Shown piece after piece: positions 43,700-53,426 of a DNA stretch of 64,000 nucleotides; within the stretch, counting starts at the first letter, position 1; each line of letters opens with the position of its first letter. The notes beneath the pieces were generated by a model. That model made no database searches. It was not told the DNA's origin and saw only the letters and a program-made list of their open reading frames with translations. The position numbers and the translations under genes were made by a program. This DNA comes from an uncultured Eubacterium sp. (GTDB taxonomy: Bacteria; Bacillota; Clostridia; Lachnospirales; Lachnospiraceae): contig NZ_CALGRE010000023.1 of assembly GCF_937958975.1 (NCBI RefSeq), forward strand, positions 1 to 64,000, given 5' to 3'.

Positions 43700-46546
43700 C
43701 TACTTCTTAGTTGCTTTTTCCAGCATCTGCTTCACAAATTTTGCCGTATAACTCGTCTCATGTTCCGCCACCTTTTCCGGTGTTCCTGCAACAACTACAG
43801 TGCCTCCCCGGTCACCACCGTCCGGTCCCATATCAATAATATAATCTGCTGCCTTTATCACATCAAGATTATGCTCAATCACCAATACCGTATTGCCCTC
43901 ATCGGTCAGCCTCTGCAAAATCTCAACCAATTTATGCACATCTGCAAAATGAAGTCCTGTCGTCGGCTCGTCCAAAACATAAATCGTCTTTCCCGTGCTT
44001 CTTCTGCTCAATTCTGTTGCTAATTTGATGCGCTGTGCCTCTCCTCCGGACAACTGTGTGCTTGGCTGTCCCAGCTTAATATATCCAAGACCCACATCAT
44101 AAAGTGTTTTCACCTTATTATATATTCTCGGTACATTTTGAAAAAAGTCTAATGCTTCTTCCACCGTCATTTCTAACACATCATAAATATTTTTACCCTT
44201 ATATTTCACTTCGAGAGTCTCACGATTATATCGCTTTCCACCACAAACTTCACATGGAACATACACATCAGGCAGGAAATGCATTTCAACCTTCAAGATT
44301 CCATCTCCGGAGCATGCCTCACAGCGCCCTCCCTTCACATTAAAGCTAAAACGTCCCTTCTTATAGCCACGTTCCTTTGCATCCATCGTCGTAGCAAACA
44401 AATCTCGAATCATATCAAACATCCCGGTATAGGTTGCCGGATTCGAACGCGGAGTTCTTCCAATCGGTGACTGGTCTATATTAATAATCTTATCCAGCTG
44501 CTCCACACCCTCTATTTTTTTATGCCTGCCCGGAATCGTTCTCGCACGATTTAACTGCCTTGCAAGGCTTTTATATAAAATCTCATTGACAAGAGAACTT
44601 TTCCCTGAGCCGGAAACTCCGGTAACACATGTAAATATACCAAGAGGAATTTTTACACTGATATTTTTCAAATTATTTTCTGTTGCCCCTACTACTTTAA
44701 TAAATCCAGTAGGTTTTCTTCTTTTCTCAGGCACTGGCACGCAAATTTTTCCGCTAAGATATTGCCCTGTTATGGACTTTTTATTCTTCATAATCTCTTG
44801 TGCTGTTCCCTTTGCAATGACCTCACCGCCATGCTCTCCTGCCCTAGGGCCAATATCAACTACATAATCAGCCGCCAACATTGTATCTTCATCATGTTCT
44901 ACTACCACCAAAGTGTTTCCTAAATCCCGCAAATGTTTCAATGTAGCAAGCAGTTTTTCGTTATCATTCTGATGCAGACCAATACTTGGTTCATCCATAA
45001 TATATGCAACACCAACCAGACCGGAACCAATCTGTGTTGCCAGTCTGATACGCTGTGCCTCTCCTCCGGACAAAGTTCCGGTAGCTCTGGATAAGCTCAG
45101 ATAATCCAACCCCACATCTATTAAAAACTGTAATCTTCCCTTAATTTCTTTTAAAATTTCTTTTCCAATTGCCAACTGTGTATCCGTAAGTTTAAGTTCA
45201 TCCAGAAACTGTTTCAAATCTCTCACGGGCATTTCTGTCATTTCATATATATTTTTATCTCCAATTGTTACAGCCAGAGACTCTGCCTTAAGCCGCTGCC
45301 CATGACAGGTTGCACACGGTGTAATTCTCATAAAAGTCTCATACTCTGCCTTACTGGATTCCGCACCGGTCTCACGATAACGCCTTTCTACGTTTCTCAC
45401 CAATCCTTCAAATGCAATATCATAAGTTCCTACACCACGTTGTCCCTGATAATGTACCGGAACGCGCTCACCATTAGTTCCATTAATTAAAATATCCTGC
45501 ACGTTTTTAGGATATTTTTCAAACGGTGTATCTAGGCTGAATCCATATTTTTTAGCCAAAGCCTGTAAAATTGCGTTTGTAAAACTCTTTCCATCGTTTG
45601 CACTCTGCCATCCAAGAACGACAATAGCTCCCTCATTAATACTGAGACTTTTATCCGGAATCATTAAATCAATATCAAACTCCATCTTATATCCCAACCC
45701 AAAACAATCCGGACATGCACCAAACGGATTATTAAAAGAAAAACTTCTCGGCTGTATTTCATCAATACTAATGCCACAATCAGTACATGCAAAATTCTGA
45801 CTGAAAGTAATTGCCTCTCCGCCAATTACATCTACAACCATCAATCCATTTCCAAGCTTCAATGCATTTTCAATAGAATCCGTAAGACGCTTCTCAATTC
45901 CTTCTCGAATACTCAATCTATCAATAATAATTTCAATGTTATGTTTTATATTTTTATCTAATTTTATTTCTTCTGTAAGTTCATACATATTTCCATCTAC
46001 ACGAACTCTGACATAACCACTTTTTTTTGCACTCTCAAATACCTTTTCATGCCTTCCTTTTTTTCCACGCACAACAGGTGCCAGTATCTGAAACTTTGTA
46101 CGCTCCGGCAATTCCATAACTTTATCTACCATTTCATCAATGGTCTGTTTTTTTATTTCTTTTCCACATTTTGGACAGTGTGGTATACCGGCTCTTGCAA
46201 ACAACAATCTCTTGTAATCATATATTTCCGTCACCGTCCCCACCGTAGAACGTGGATTCCTATTTGTAGATTTCTGGTCAATAGAAATAGCCGGCGGCAG
46301 TCCTTCAATACTTTCCACCTGCGGTTTCTCCATCTGACCTAAAAACTGTCTTGCATAAGAAGACAATGACTCCATATATCTTCTTTGCCCCTCTGCATAA
46401 ATGGTATCAAAAGCCAAAGAGGACTTTCCAGAGCCACTTAACCCTGTAATAACCGTAAATTCATCTCTTGGTATATCTATATTTATATTTTTTAGATTGT
46501 GTTCACATGCCCCTCTAATCTTAATGTACTTTTTCTTATTTGCCAT
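43700..46546 (-). CDS. uvrA: Excinuclease ABC subunit A
   Basis: The product has 948 residues. Two ABC ATPase modules (TGLSGSGKSSLAFDTIYAEG near 35 and GVSGSGKSSLVNEIL near 640) each have a signature LSGGEAQRIRLA or LSGGEAQRIKLA. Zinc motifs are CPKCGKEI, and CxxC pairs in the RSFSFN region and near the C-terminus (CEACSGDG, CEVCGGKR). UvrA scans DNA for bulky lesions and loads UvrB. It lies 15 bases after uvrB in one operon. Confidence 0.98.
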   Translation of the reverse strand: MANKKKYIKIRGACEHNLKNINIDIPRDEFTVITGLSGSGKSSLAFDTIYAEGQRRYMESLSSYARQFLGQMEKPQVESIEGLPPAISIDQKSTNRNPRSTVGTVTEIYDYKRLLFARAGIPHCPKCGKEIKKQTIDEMVDKVMELPERTKFQILAPVVRGKKGRHEKVFESAKKSGYVRVRVDGNMYELTEEIKLDKNIKHNIEIIIDRLSIREGIEKRLTDSIENALKLGNGLMVVDVIGGEAITFSQNFACTDCGISIDEIQPRSFSFNNPFGACPDCFGLGYKMEFDIDLMIPDKSLSINEGAIVVLGWQSANDGKSFTNAILQALAKKYGFSLDTPFEKYPKNVQDILINGTNGERVPVHYQGQRGVGTYDIAFEGLVRNVERRYRETGAESSKAEYETFMRITPCATCHGQRLKAESLAVTIGDKNIYEMTEMPVRDLKQFLDELKLTDTQLAIGKEILKEIKGRLQFLIDVGLDYLSLSRATGTLSGGEAQRIRLATQIGSGLVGVAYIMDEPSIGLHQNDNEKLLATLKHLRDLGNTLVVVEHDEDTMLAADYVVDIGPRAGEHGGEVIAKGTAQEIMKNKKSITGQYLSGKICVPVPEKRRKPTGFIKVVGATENNLKNISVKIPLGIFTCVTGVSGSGKSSLVNEILYKSLARQLNRARTIPGRHKKIEGVEQLDKIINIDQSPIGRTPRSNPATYTGMFDMIRDLFATTMDAKERGYKKGRFSFNVKGGRCEACSGDGILKVEMHFLPDVYVPCEVCGGKRYNRETLEVKYKGKNIYDVLEMTVEEALDFFQNVPRIYNKVKTLYDVGLGYIKLGQPSTQLSGGEAQRIKLATELSRRSTGKTIYVLDEPTTGLHFADVHKLVEILQRLTDEGNTVLVIEHNLDVIKAADYIIDMGPDGGDRGGTVVVAGTPEKVAEHETSYTAKFVKQMLEKATKK

Positions 46547-46561
46547 CTCTCTATTCCTTTC

Positions 46562-48547
46562 TTATCTATGATACATCAGCTTAAGTTCTGCAAGGCGCTC
46601 ACGCATCTCAATCGCCGTTTCAAAATCCAGCTCTGCCGCTGCTTTCTGCATTTTCTTTTCTACCTTGTCCATCAGCTTTTTCAATTCCTTTTTGTCCATA
46701 GACTCCGGATCTTTTTCTATATCATTAATCTTCTTGTCGACTTCCTTAGAAATACTGATAAGATCACGAACCGCTTTCTTAATCGTTGTCGGTGTAATTC
46801 CATTTTCTTCGTTATATTTTTTCTGTATCTCACGTCTTCTGTTTGTCTCAGAAATTGCCTTGTCCATAGATTCAGTTATCGTATCAGCATACATAACTAC
46901 ATGTCCCTCCGAGTTACGCGCCGCACGTCCTATCGTCTGTATCAGTGAAGTCTCTGAACGCAGAAATCCCTCTTTATCCGCATCCAAAATAGCCACCAGA
47001 CTAATCTCAGGAATATCAAGCCCCTCACGAAGAAGATTGATACCGACCAATACATCAAAGACATCTAAACGCATATCACGGATAATCTCCGTACGCTCTA
47101 GCGTATCGATATCAGAATGAAGATATTTCACCCGTATTCCCACATCACGCATATAATCTGTCAAATCCTCTGCCATACGTTTTGTCAATGTAGTAACAAG
47201 CACCTTATTCTTCTTTTCTACCTCTTTATTAATCTCTGAAATCAAATCGTCAATCTGACCTTCAACAGGACGCACACTAATTTCTGGGTCAAGCAGTCCC
47301 GTAGGTCTGATAATCTGTTCTGCTCTCAATAATTCATGCTCTTTTTCGTATACATTCGGCGTTGCCGATACAAACAACATCTGGTCAATCATACTCTCAA
47401 ACTCTTCGAACTTCAGCGGTCTGTTATCTTTTGCCGACGGAAGACGAAATCCATAATCCACCAGTGTACCCTTTCTGGACTGGTCACCATTATACATCCC
47501 ACGAACCTGTGGCAGTGTAATGTGACTTTCATCTATTATAATAAGAAAATCATCTCCAAAATATTCAATTAACGTATGAGGTGTAGCACCTGGTTCTAAC
47601 CCGGCCATATGTCTCGAATAGTTTTCTATTCCCGAACATATTCCTGTCTCTCGTAACATCTCCATGTCAAAATTTGTGCGTTCCGCTATGCGCTGCGCCT
47701 CTATGAGCTTATCCTCTGATTTAAAAAAAGCTACCTGTTCCGCTAACTCTGCTTCAATTGCTTTGATAGCTCCCTCCATTCTCTCCGGTGGGATAACATA
47801 ATGGGAATTTGGAAATATAGCCACATGCTCCAAAGCCCTCTTTACTTCCCCTGTCAATGTATCTATCTCTGTAATACGCTCTATCTCATCGTCAAAAAAC
47901 TCAACTCTTACAGCGCTATCCGTATACGAAGCAGGAAAAACCTCTAAGTTTTCACCTCTTACCCTAAAAGTTCCACGTTTAAAATCCATATCATTTCTGT
48001 CATACTGGATTTCAATCAATTTATGAATCACCTCGTCTCTATCCCTAATTGTTCCCGGACGAAGAGACACAACCATATTTTTATAATCAATCGGATCACC
48101 CAATCCATAAATACAGGAAACCGATGATACTATAATAACATCTTTTCTTTCCATTAACGCCATAGTTGCCGAATGACGAAGCTTGTCTATCTCATCATTA
48201 ATTGCTGAATCCTTCTCAATATAAGTATCCGTACTCGGAACATATGCCTCCGGCTGATAATAATCATAATACGAGACAAAATACTCTACGGCATTATCCG
48301 GAAACATTTCCTTAAACTCACCATATAACTGAGCTGCTAATGTTTTATTATGTGCCAAAATCAACGTAGGTTTGTTTAAAGCCTGTATCACATTTGCCAT
48401 TGTAAAAGTTTTTCCCGAACCGGTAGCACCTAGCAATGTTTCAAATTGATTTCCCTGCTGAAAGCCTTTCACCAAAGCTTCTATTGCCTGTGGCTGGTCA
48501 CCTGTAGGCTTAAAAGGCGCTTTTAAAACAAATCTATCCATCTCCAT
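46562..48547 (-). CDS. uvrB: Excinuclease ABC subunit B
   Basis: The product has 661 residues. It has PTGDQPQAIEALVKGF, Walker A TLLGATGSGKTFTMAN, the beta-hairpin region YYDYYQPEAYVP, DESHITLPQ, and a C-terminal UvrC-binding domain (ELDFETAIEMRERLAELK). It verifies damage and recruits UvrC. The start at 48547 follows GGAGAGGAT; an 18-codon upstream extension reads like leader and is rejected. It is the first gene of the uvrB-uvrA unit, after a terminator. Confidence 0.98.
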   Translation of the reverse strand: MEMDRFVLKAPFKPTGDQPQAIEALVKGFQQGNQFETLLGATGSGKTFTMANVIQALNKPTLILAHNKTLAAQLYGEFKEMFPDNAVEYFVSYYDYYQPEAYVPSTDTYIEKDSAINDEIDKLRHSATMALMERKDVIIVSSVSCIYGLGDPIDYKNMVVSLRPGTIRDRDEVIHKLIEIQYDRNDMDFKRGTFRVRGENLEVFPASYTDSAVRVEFFDDEIERITEIDTLTGEVKRALEHVAIFPNSHYVIPPERMEGAIKAIEAELAEQVAFFKSEDKLIEAQRIAERTNFDMEMLRETGICSGIENYSRHMAGLEPGATPHTLIEYFGDDFLIIIDESHITLPQVRGMYNGDQSRKGTLVDYGFRLPSAKDNRPLKFEEFESMIDQMLFVSATPNVYEKEHELLRAEQIIRPTGLLDPEISVRPVEGQIDDLISEINKEVEKKNKVLVTTLTKRMAEDLTDYMRDVGIRVKYLHSDIDTLERTEIIRDMRLDVFDVLVGINLLREGLDIPEISLVAILDADKEGFLRSETSLIQTIGRAARNSEGHVVMYADTITESMDKAISETNRRREIQKKYNEENGITPTTIKKAVRDLISISKEVDKKINDIEKDPESMDKKELKKLMDKVEKKMQKAAAELDFETAIEMRERLAELKLMYHR

Positions 48548-48602
48548 ATCCTCTCCAATAATTTTTTTCTTATTACCACACTCATTGTACCACTGAAGCA
48601 TA

Positions 48603-48652
48603 AAAAAGTACAGAATTACTCGAACATTTGTTCAATTAATTCTGTACTTTTT
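48603..48652. terminator. Terminator between the DUF624 gene and uvrB
   Basis: A perfect 16-bp stem (48603-48618 with 48637-48652) has A/T runs in its outer arms. It ends the DUF624 transcript, so uvrB should have its own promoter. Confidence 0.9.
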
Positions 48653-48699
48653 ATGTAAACCTTTTTTCTGAATAATTTCACACTACATTTTGTTTTATT

Positions 48700-49305
48700 T
48701 TAGTTTTCTTTCTCAATATACTTTACAAAAACCTTTTCCAACAGCAAACTGTTTAAAAACATTGCTCCAACAGGTACAAAAGCAACAGAAAATCGAATAT
48801 CCCAAAACAGCATCGCAGATATTCCAAATATAATTATAATAATAAAAGTAGTCGGCAAATGCGCAAAAAACATAATGGCCGCATTTTTCATTGTAACTTT
48901 CCATGTATTCTCAAATCTTGCAGTCAAGGCAAAAGTCCATATTGCCCATGTCATTATCATTCCCCAAAATCCAATAAATATAAATTGCATCCCTGCAAAT
49001 TCCGGTACTTCTCTTATATTATTATGTAATATAACCACATCTCCAATAGATATAAGTGTTAAAATTACAAATATAACAGATGGAACAACTGTATTTCTAA
49101 AATTTTCTCTAAAACAATGAAAAAATCCTTTATAGCAATACCCTCTATTCCCTCTTATATTTTTTAAAACTGTATCATATAATGCCGTTGTCGCTGCCCC
49201 CGCCGTAAATAACGGAAGGCTGCATACAAACCAAAGAATGCTTACAGCAGCCACGTCAAAAATTTTATTCACAACTCTAAAAAAAGCGCTATCCATTTTA
49301 AACAT
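48700..49305 (-). CDS. DUF624 (YesL-family) membrane protein
   Basis: The product has 201 residues and five or so membrane helices. The start MFKMDSAFFRVVNKIFDVAA and the SILWFVCSLPLFTAGAATTALY stretch are the DUF624/YesL signature. These proteins are often near carbohydrate transport genes, but their action is unknown. It lies 14 bases after the antiporter gene and ends at the terminator at 48,603. Confidence 0.85.
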   Translation of the reverse strand: MFKMDSAFFRVVNKIFDVAAVSILWFVCSLPLFTAGAATTALYDTVLKNIRGNRGYCYKGFFHCFRENFRNTVVPSVIFVILTLISIGDVVILHNNIREVPEFAGMQFIFIGFWGMIMTWAIWTFALTARFENTWKVTMKNAAIMFFAHLPTTFIIIIIFGISAMLFWDIRFSVAFVPVGAMFLNSLLLEKVFVKYIEKEN

Positions 49306-49319
49306 AAACTTTCCCGCCT

Positions 49320-50522
49320 TTATTGTTTTATCTCACCGATTTTTACTAGCATAATCTTTGTAAATATTGGACCTACCAATTCATAAATAATCGTACCACA
49401 GACCACTACAGCCGTAATTTCACTTGCATACTCCGGAACCACTGTTCCACACATCATAGCAAGTCCAATAGCGACACCTGCCTGCGGTATCAAACCGATA
49501 CCAAGATACTTCTGAACATTTTTATCAGCATGAGAAATCCTGCCGCCAAGATAAGCCCCTGCCATTTTTCCTATTACACGAACAATAATATAAACAACAC
49601 CGATAAGACCTACCTTAGGTAAAATAGAGATATCCATTCCTGCCCCTGTGACAAAGAAAAACAACATAAAAATAGGAGGGGTCATTCTATCCATCTGTTC
49701 AAATACCGGTTCCCAATTGTGAGAAATATTTACCACAGTAATACTGAGTGCCATACAGGCAAGAAGTGGCGAAAAACTCAATACTTCAATATGAGAAACA
49801 GCAACGCATAAAGAAACCATTGCTATTGTGATTGCCAGTCTGTTTCCGCGACCGGTATAAAACTTAATTAATATAGTAAATATTACTCCAAGCAAAATTC
49901 CAAATGCCAGCGAACCAAAAATCTCTTTTATCGGTTCAATAAAAGTTGCTGCTGAAATTTGCCCTGTAAGGGACCTTGCCAACGCCACGCAAATACCATA
50001 TGACATCAACGCTGTAGCATCATCAATCGCAACAACCGGTATCAATGTTCTGGTCACAATTCCCTTAGCCTTATATTGCCTTGCCACTAAAATCGTTGCC
50101 GCCGGGTCTGTTGCCGCCGCAATGGCCCCCATAATCAATGCCAACTGTATATTCCCAGTGACAATATAAATACCGAGAGCAACAAATACAACTGCTCCTA
50201 CAGATTCACAACATGCAATTACGACAGGTGAACTTCCCAGTTTTTTTATATATTTAAATTCAAACTCAGTACCGATAGAAAACGCGATAAAGCCTGTCGC
50301 CAAATCCTTAATTACATCAAATTTAGAAACCATTTCCTCTGCCACATTTTCTCCAAAAAGTGTTTCCATCTGATGTGTTCCAAGCACAAGCCCTACAATC
50401 AGTCCCATTATAATATATCCTGTAACATTTGGTAATTTAAACTGTTTAACAATTTTTCCCGCAATCAGACACAAAAAAAGTCCAACAGTTAAATATATCA
50501 GTAGTAAATATTTGGATTCCAT
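49320..50522 (-). CDS. Cation:proton antiporter, CPA2-like
   Basis: The product has 400 residues with about 12 membrane helices, without the C-terminal nucleotide-binding TrkA-N domain of KefB/C. GYIIMGLIVGLVLG, ATDPAATILVARQYKAKG and the unwound-helix Asp pair (AIDDATALM) match the family. It moves Na+ or K+ against H+. GGAG lies before the ATG. It follows the PII-like gene by 2 bases; that gene probably supplies its regulator. Confidence 0.87.
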   Translation of the reverse strand: MESKYLLLIYLTVGLFLCLIAGKIVKQFKLPNVTGYIIMGLIVGLVLGTHQMETLFGENVAEEMVSKFDVIKDLATGFIAFSIGTEFEFKYIKKLGSSPVVIACCESVGAVVFVALGIYIVTGNIQLALIMGAIAAATDPAATILVARQYKAKGIVTRTLIPVVAIDDATALMSYGICVALARSLTGQISAATFIEPIKEIFGSLAFGILLGVIFTILIKFYTGRGNRLAITIAMVSLCVAVSHIEVLSFSPLLACMALSITVVNISHNWEPVFEQMDRMTPPIFMLFFFVTGAGMDISILPKVGLIGVVYIIVRVIGKMAGAYLGGRISHADKNVQKYLGIGLIPQAGVAIGLAMMCGTVVPEYASEITAVVVCGTIIYELVGPIFTKIMLVKIGEIKQ

Positions 50523-50524
50523 TT

Positions 50525-50869
50525 TTATTCTCCAAGTCCCTCTGCAAAATCAATTGGAGTTGTAAACATAATAGCTGTACCGGGCTTGCTGATATCACCG
50601 ACTACGTCATTAATTACTCTCTTTGCACTCTCTAACTGTTCATCCTCAAGTATAAACATAAGAATTTTACAACTCTCATTATATTCAAAATTTTTCGCTC
50701 TTCTGAGAACCCCACCTATAATAATCGAATCGTCTGACCACGCTCTAAGACCATTGGTCATGCTCTTCGCGTCAACAATCGTTCCATGATGAATACCAAT
50801 ATTTTTTAATTCCTCATTCAATTCACTGATTAACTCGGTCTTTTTTAAAATCATCGTCAGCTGCTTCAT
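50525..50869 (-). CDS. PII-like regulatory protein
   Basis: The product has 114 residues and a ferredoxin-like beta-alpha-beta pattern (MKQLTMILKKTELISELNEEL, GTIVDAKSMTNG, CKILMFILEDEQLESAKRVI, KPGTAIMFTTPIDF). The overall order and the Gly-Thr-Ala-Ile-Met ending are PII-like, although no classical uridylylation Tyr is evident. PII relatives bind nucleotides and control neighbouring transporters. Two bases separate it from the antiporter gene. The start at 50869 follows GGAGG. Confidence 0.68.
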   Translation of the reverse strand: MKQLTMILKKTELISELNEELKNIGIHHGTIVDAKSMTNGLRAWSDDSIIIGGVLRRAKNFEYNESCKILMFILEDEQLESAKRVINDVVGDISKPGTAIMFTTPIDFAEGLGE

Positions 50870-50900
50870 CCAAACCTCCAATCATTACCCTATTGATTCT

Positions 50901-52082
50901 TTATTTCATCTTTTTAATCGTCTCCACAGCCTTCTCTAACTGTAAATCTTTCTTTTCATCCTCTCCGGCTTCAATAACCACATCCGGTGTAATTCCTTTA
51001 CCATGAATGTTCACACCCTTTGGTGTATAATACTTCTCCACTGTCAATTTGACTGCTGAACCATCACTGAGCGGAAGAATACTTTGAACAATTCCTTTAC
51101 CAAAAGACTGTGTTCCGACAATCTTTCCGGCACCAAAATCCTGAATTGCTCCGGCAAAAATCTCTGAAGCACTGGCACTGTTCTCATTTTGTAACACGAC
51201 TATTGGTATATTAACGCTTTTTGCATCCGAAGTCTGCTCAACTTTCTTGCCATCCTTATCCATTGTGTAAACAAGTGTACCCTCCGGAAGTAACTCGTCA
51301 AGTATATTACATACAACATCATAAAGACCGCCCGGGTTATCCCTTACGTCAAAGATAACCGATTTCATTCCTTGCTTTTTTAAATCAGCCAATGCCACAG
51401 AAAATTGTTTGTCGGTCACCTGTTCAAACTGCGTTATCTGTATGTAACCAATCCCGGCTTTTTTATCCAGCATTTTATACTCAACAGTTGGGACATTTAC
51501 CTCATCCCTTGTAACTTCCACATCCATATACTTCTTTTCTGAAGCACGGTATATGTTAATCTTAACTTTTGTATGTTTTTCACCTTTCATTTTCGCTACA
51601 ACATTGTTAAGGTCCTCTCCGGTAACTTCTTTATCTTCCACCTTATAAATAATGTCTCCATCCTTCATTCCGGCTTTCATTGCAGGAGAATTATCAAAAA
51701 CATTAATTGCTGTAATTACACCGGTTTTAGCATCCTGAGAAACAAGGCAGCCGATACCGCAATAAGTTCCGGAAGTTTCCTCCATCAAAGCTGCATATTC
51801 TTCCTTGGTATAATATACCGAATAAGGGTCTTCCAAACCAGAGAGTAACCCTTTATATATTCCCTGCTCCAATTTGTCTTTATCAGTTTCGTCTAAATAC
51901 TTTGCCTCAATTAATTTCTCTAAAAAATCAATTTTATTTGACACTTTATCACTAACCGGCGTTCCAACATTTATTTTCTCTTTTGAAAAATAAAGCCCAA
52001 TACCAATACTTGCAACCAAAACAAGCATTGCCAGCATTCCAAGCAGAAAGCCTGGTACAAATCTAGTCTTATTTTTCTTCAT
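50901..52082 (-). CDS. S41-family C-terminal processing peptidase
   Basis: The product has 393 residues. One N-terminal membrane anchor is followed by a PDZ domain (about 95-175; SPAMKAGMKDGDIIYKVEDK) and a tail-specific protease domain. The catalytic Ser is in NSASASEIFAGAI and the Lys in GTQSFGKGIVQ. It cuts exported proteins at C-terminal tails. It is last in the ftsE-ftsX-M23 run, an order common in Firmicutes, which suggests a role in septal wall turnover. Confidence 0.94.
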   Translation of the reverse strand: MKKNKTRFVPGFLLGMLAMLVLVASIGIGLYFSKEKINVGTPVSDKVSNKIDFLEKLIEAKYLDETDKDKLEQGIYKGLLSGLEDPYSVYYTKEEYAALMEETSGTYCGIGCLVSQDAKTGVITAINVFDNSPAMKAGMKDGDIIYKVEDKEVTGEDLNNVVAKMKGEKHTKVKINIYRASEKKYMDVEVTRDEVNVPTVEYKMLDKKAGIGYIQITQFEQVTDKQFSVALADLKKQGMKSVIFDVRDNPGGLYDVVCNILDELLPEGTLVYTMDKDGKKVEQTSDAKSVNIPIVVLQNENSASASEIFAGAIQDFGAGKIVGTQSFGKGIVQSILPLSDGSAVKLTVEKYYTPKGVNIHGKGITPDVVIEAGEDEKKDLQLEKAVETIKKMK

Positions 52083-52165
52083 ATCTCTTTCTTTTCTTCT
52101 TTCTTTATTTTTTCAATTCATCCTCATATATATGTAATCTAAGTGATAATTAAACTATAACTTTA

Positions 52166-53413
52166 TTACTTTAAATGATTATACGGATTGTCATAAGCAC
52201 CATTTACTCTGACCGTAAAGTGCAGATGATTTCCTGTAGAAGAACCCGTTGTTCCCACAAGACCTATCGTCTGTCCGGCACTTACCTGAGTACCTGCGCC
52301 TACCAATAATGCAGACATATGCATATAAATAGTATATACTCCATTTCCGTGATTAATTCCAATCCAGTTACCGGCTGTTGGATTTGGCTCGGACCACTCT
52401 ACAGTTCCGGAACCTGCTGCCACGACCGGCGTTCCGGACGGTGCCGGTATATCTATTCCATTATGAAATGAACTGGAGCCTGAAAACGGATCGCTTCTGT
52501 AACCATAACCTGATGACACAGATGTATATCCCGGACAAGGCCATATAAAACTACCATTTCCGGAATGGGAACCGCCTCCGGTATTTCCCTGATTTCCGCT
52601 TGGTTTATTGTTTGCTGCCTGCTGTGCCTGCGCAGCTTTTTGTGCCGCTGCTCTCTGTTCCGCTGCCCTTTTTGCCGCCGCAATACTTTCCTGTTCTGCG
52701 GATGCAATTCTTCTCTCCTGCGCATTAATTGCATCATCAAGCGCTGCCGCATTTGCCTCGTTATCCGCTAACAGCGACTTATAAGAAGCCAATTCCTGTT
52801 TCTTTGACTCTGACAATTGCTCCAACTCTGCCTTATCACTCTTTTGCTGTTTCTGCATTGCCACAAGATTTTTCTCTTCTGTCTCTAAAGTTTTTTTCGC
52901 ATCAGCAATCTCCTGTCTCGTGTCTTTTAGCTTTTGAAGCATCTTCCTATCGTATTGTGACAACTCTGTAATATATTCAGCTTTATTTAAAAATTCCGTA
53001 ATACTACCCGAATTTAAAATTAAATCCAACATCTGAGTGTCACCGTTTTCATACATATATTGTATTCTCAATTTCATATCACTATACTGAACCGTAACAC
53101 TTTCCTGCGCCGTCTTAAGTTTTTTATTTGTTTTACTAATCTTATCTTTTGTCTTATCCAGATTCTGCTCTGTCTCATAAATATCTGTAGCCAGTCTTGT
53201 CAGCTGCTTGTCCACATTGCTTATGTATGCCTCAGCATCAGATTTAGAATTTTCAAGCTTTCTTTTCTCTGCTGCTGCTTCATCTTTCTGTGCATTCAAA
53301 TCAGACAACTTGTCCCTTTCACTCTTTACATCTGCAAATGACGTTGCACATGTCATAGTGACGCCAAGCATAACCGCCAATCCCAGACTAAATATTCTCG
53401 ATAATCTTCTCAT
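52166..53413 (-). CDS. Secreted M23-family murein hydrolase (EnvC/CwlO-like)
   Basis: The product has 415 residues. A signal peptide (to about TSFA) is followed by a long coiled coil (35-260) with an Ala- and Gln-rich stretch, a Gly/Ser linker, and an LytM peptidase domain (295-412) with FHNGIDIPAPSG, and HLHFTVRVNG providing zinc ligands. Coiled-coil M23 proteins next to FtsEX are activated by it to split peptidoglycan. It follows ftsX by 13 bases. Confidence 0.92.
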   Translation of the reverse strand: MRRLSRIFSLGLAVMLGVTMTCATSFADVKSERDKLSDLNAQKDEAAAEKRKLENSKSDAEAYISNVDKQLTRLATDIYETEQNLDKTKDKISKTNKKLKTAQESVTVQYSDMKLRIQYMYENGDTQMLDLILNSGSITEFLNKAEYITELSQYDRKMLQKLKDTRQEIADAKKTLETEEKNLVAMQKQQKSDKAELEQLSESKKQELASYKSLLADNEANAAALDDAINAQERRIASAEQESIAAAKRAAEQRAAAQKAAQAQQAANNKPSGNQGNTGGGSHSGNGSFIWPCPGYTSVSSGYGYRSDPFSGSSSFHNGIDIPAPSGTPVVAAGSGTVEWSEPNPTAGNWIGINHGNGVYTIYMHMSALLVGAGTQVSAGQTIGLVGTTGSSTGNHLHFTVRVNGAYDNPYNHLK

Positions 53414-53426
53414 AATACTTCCTCTT

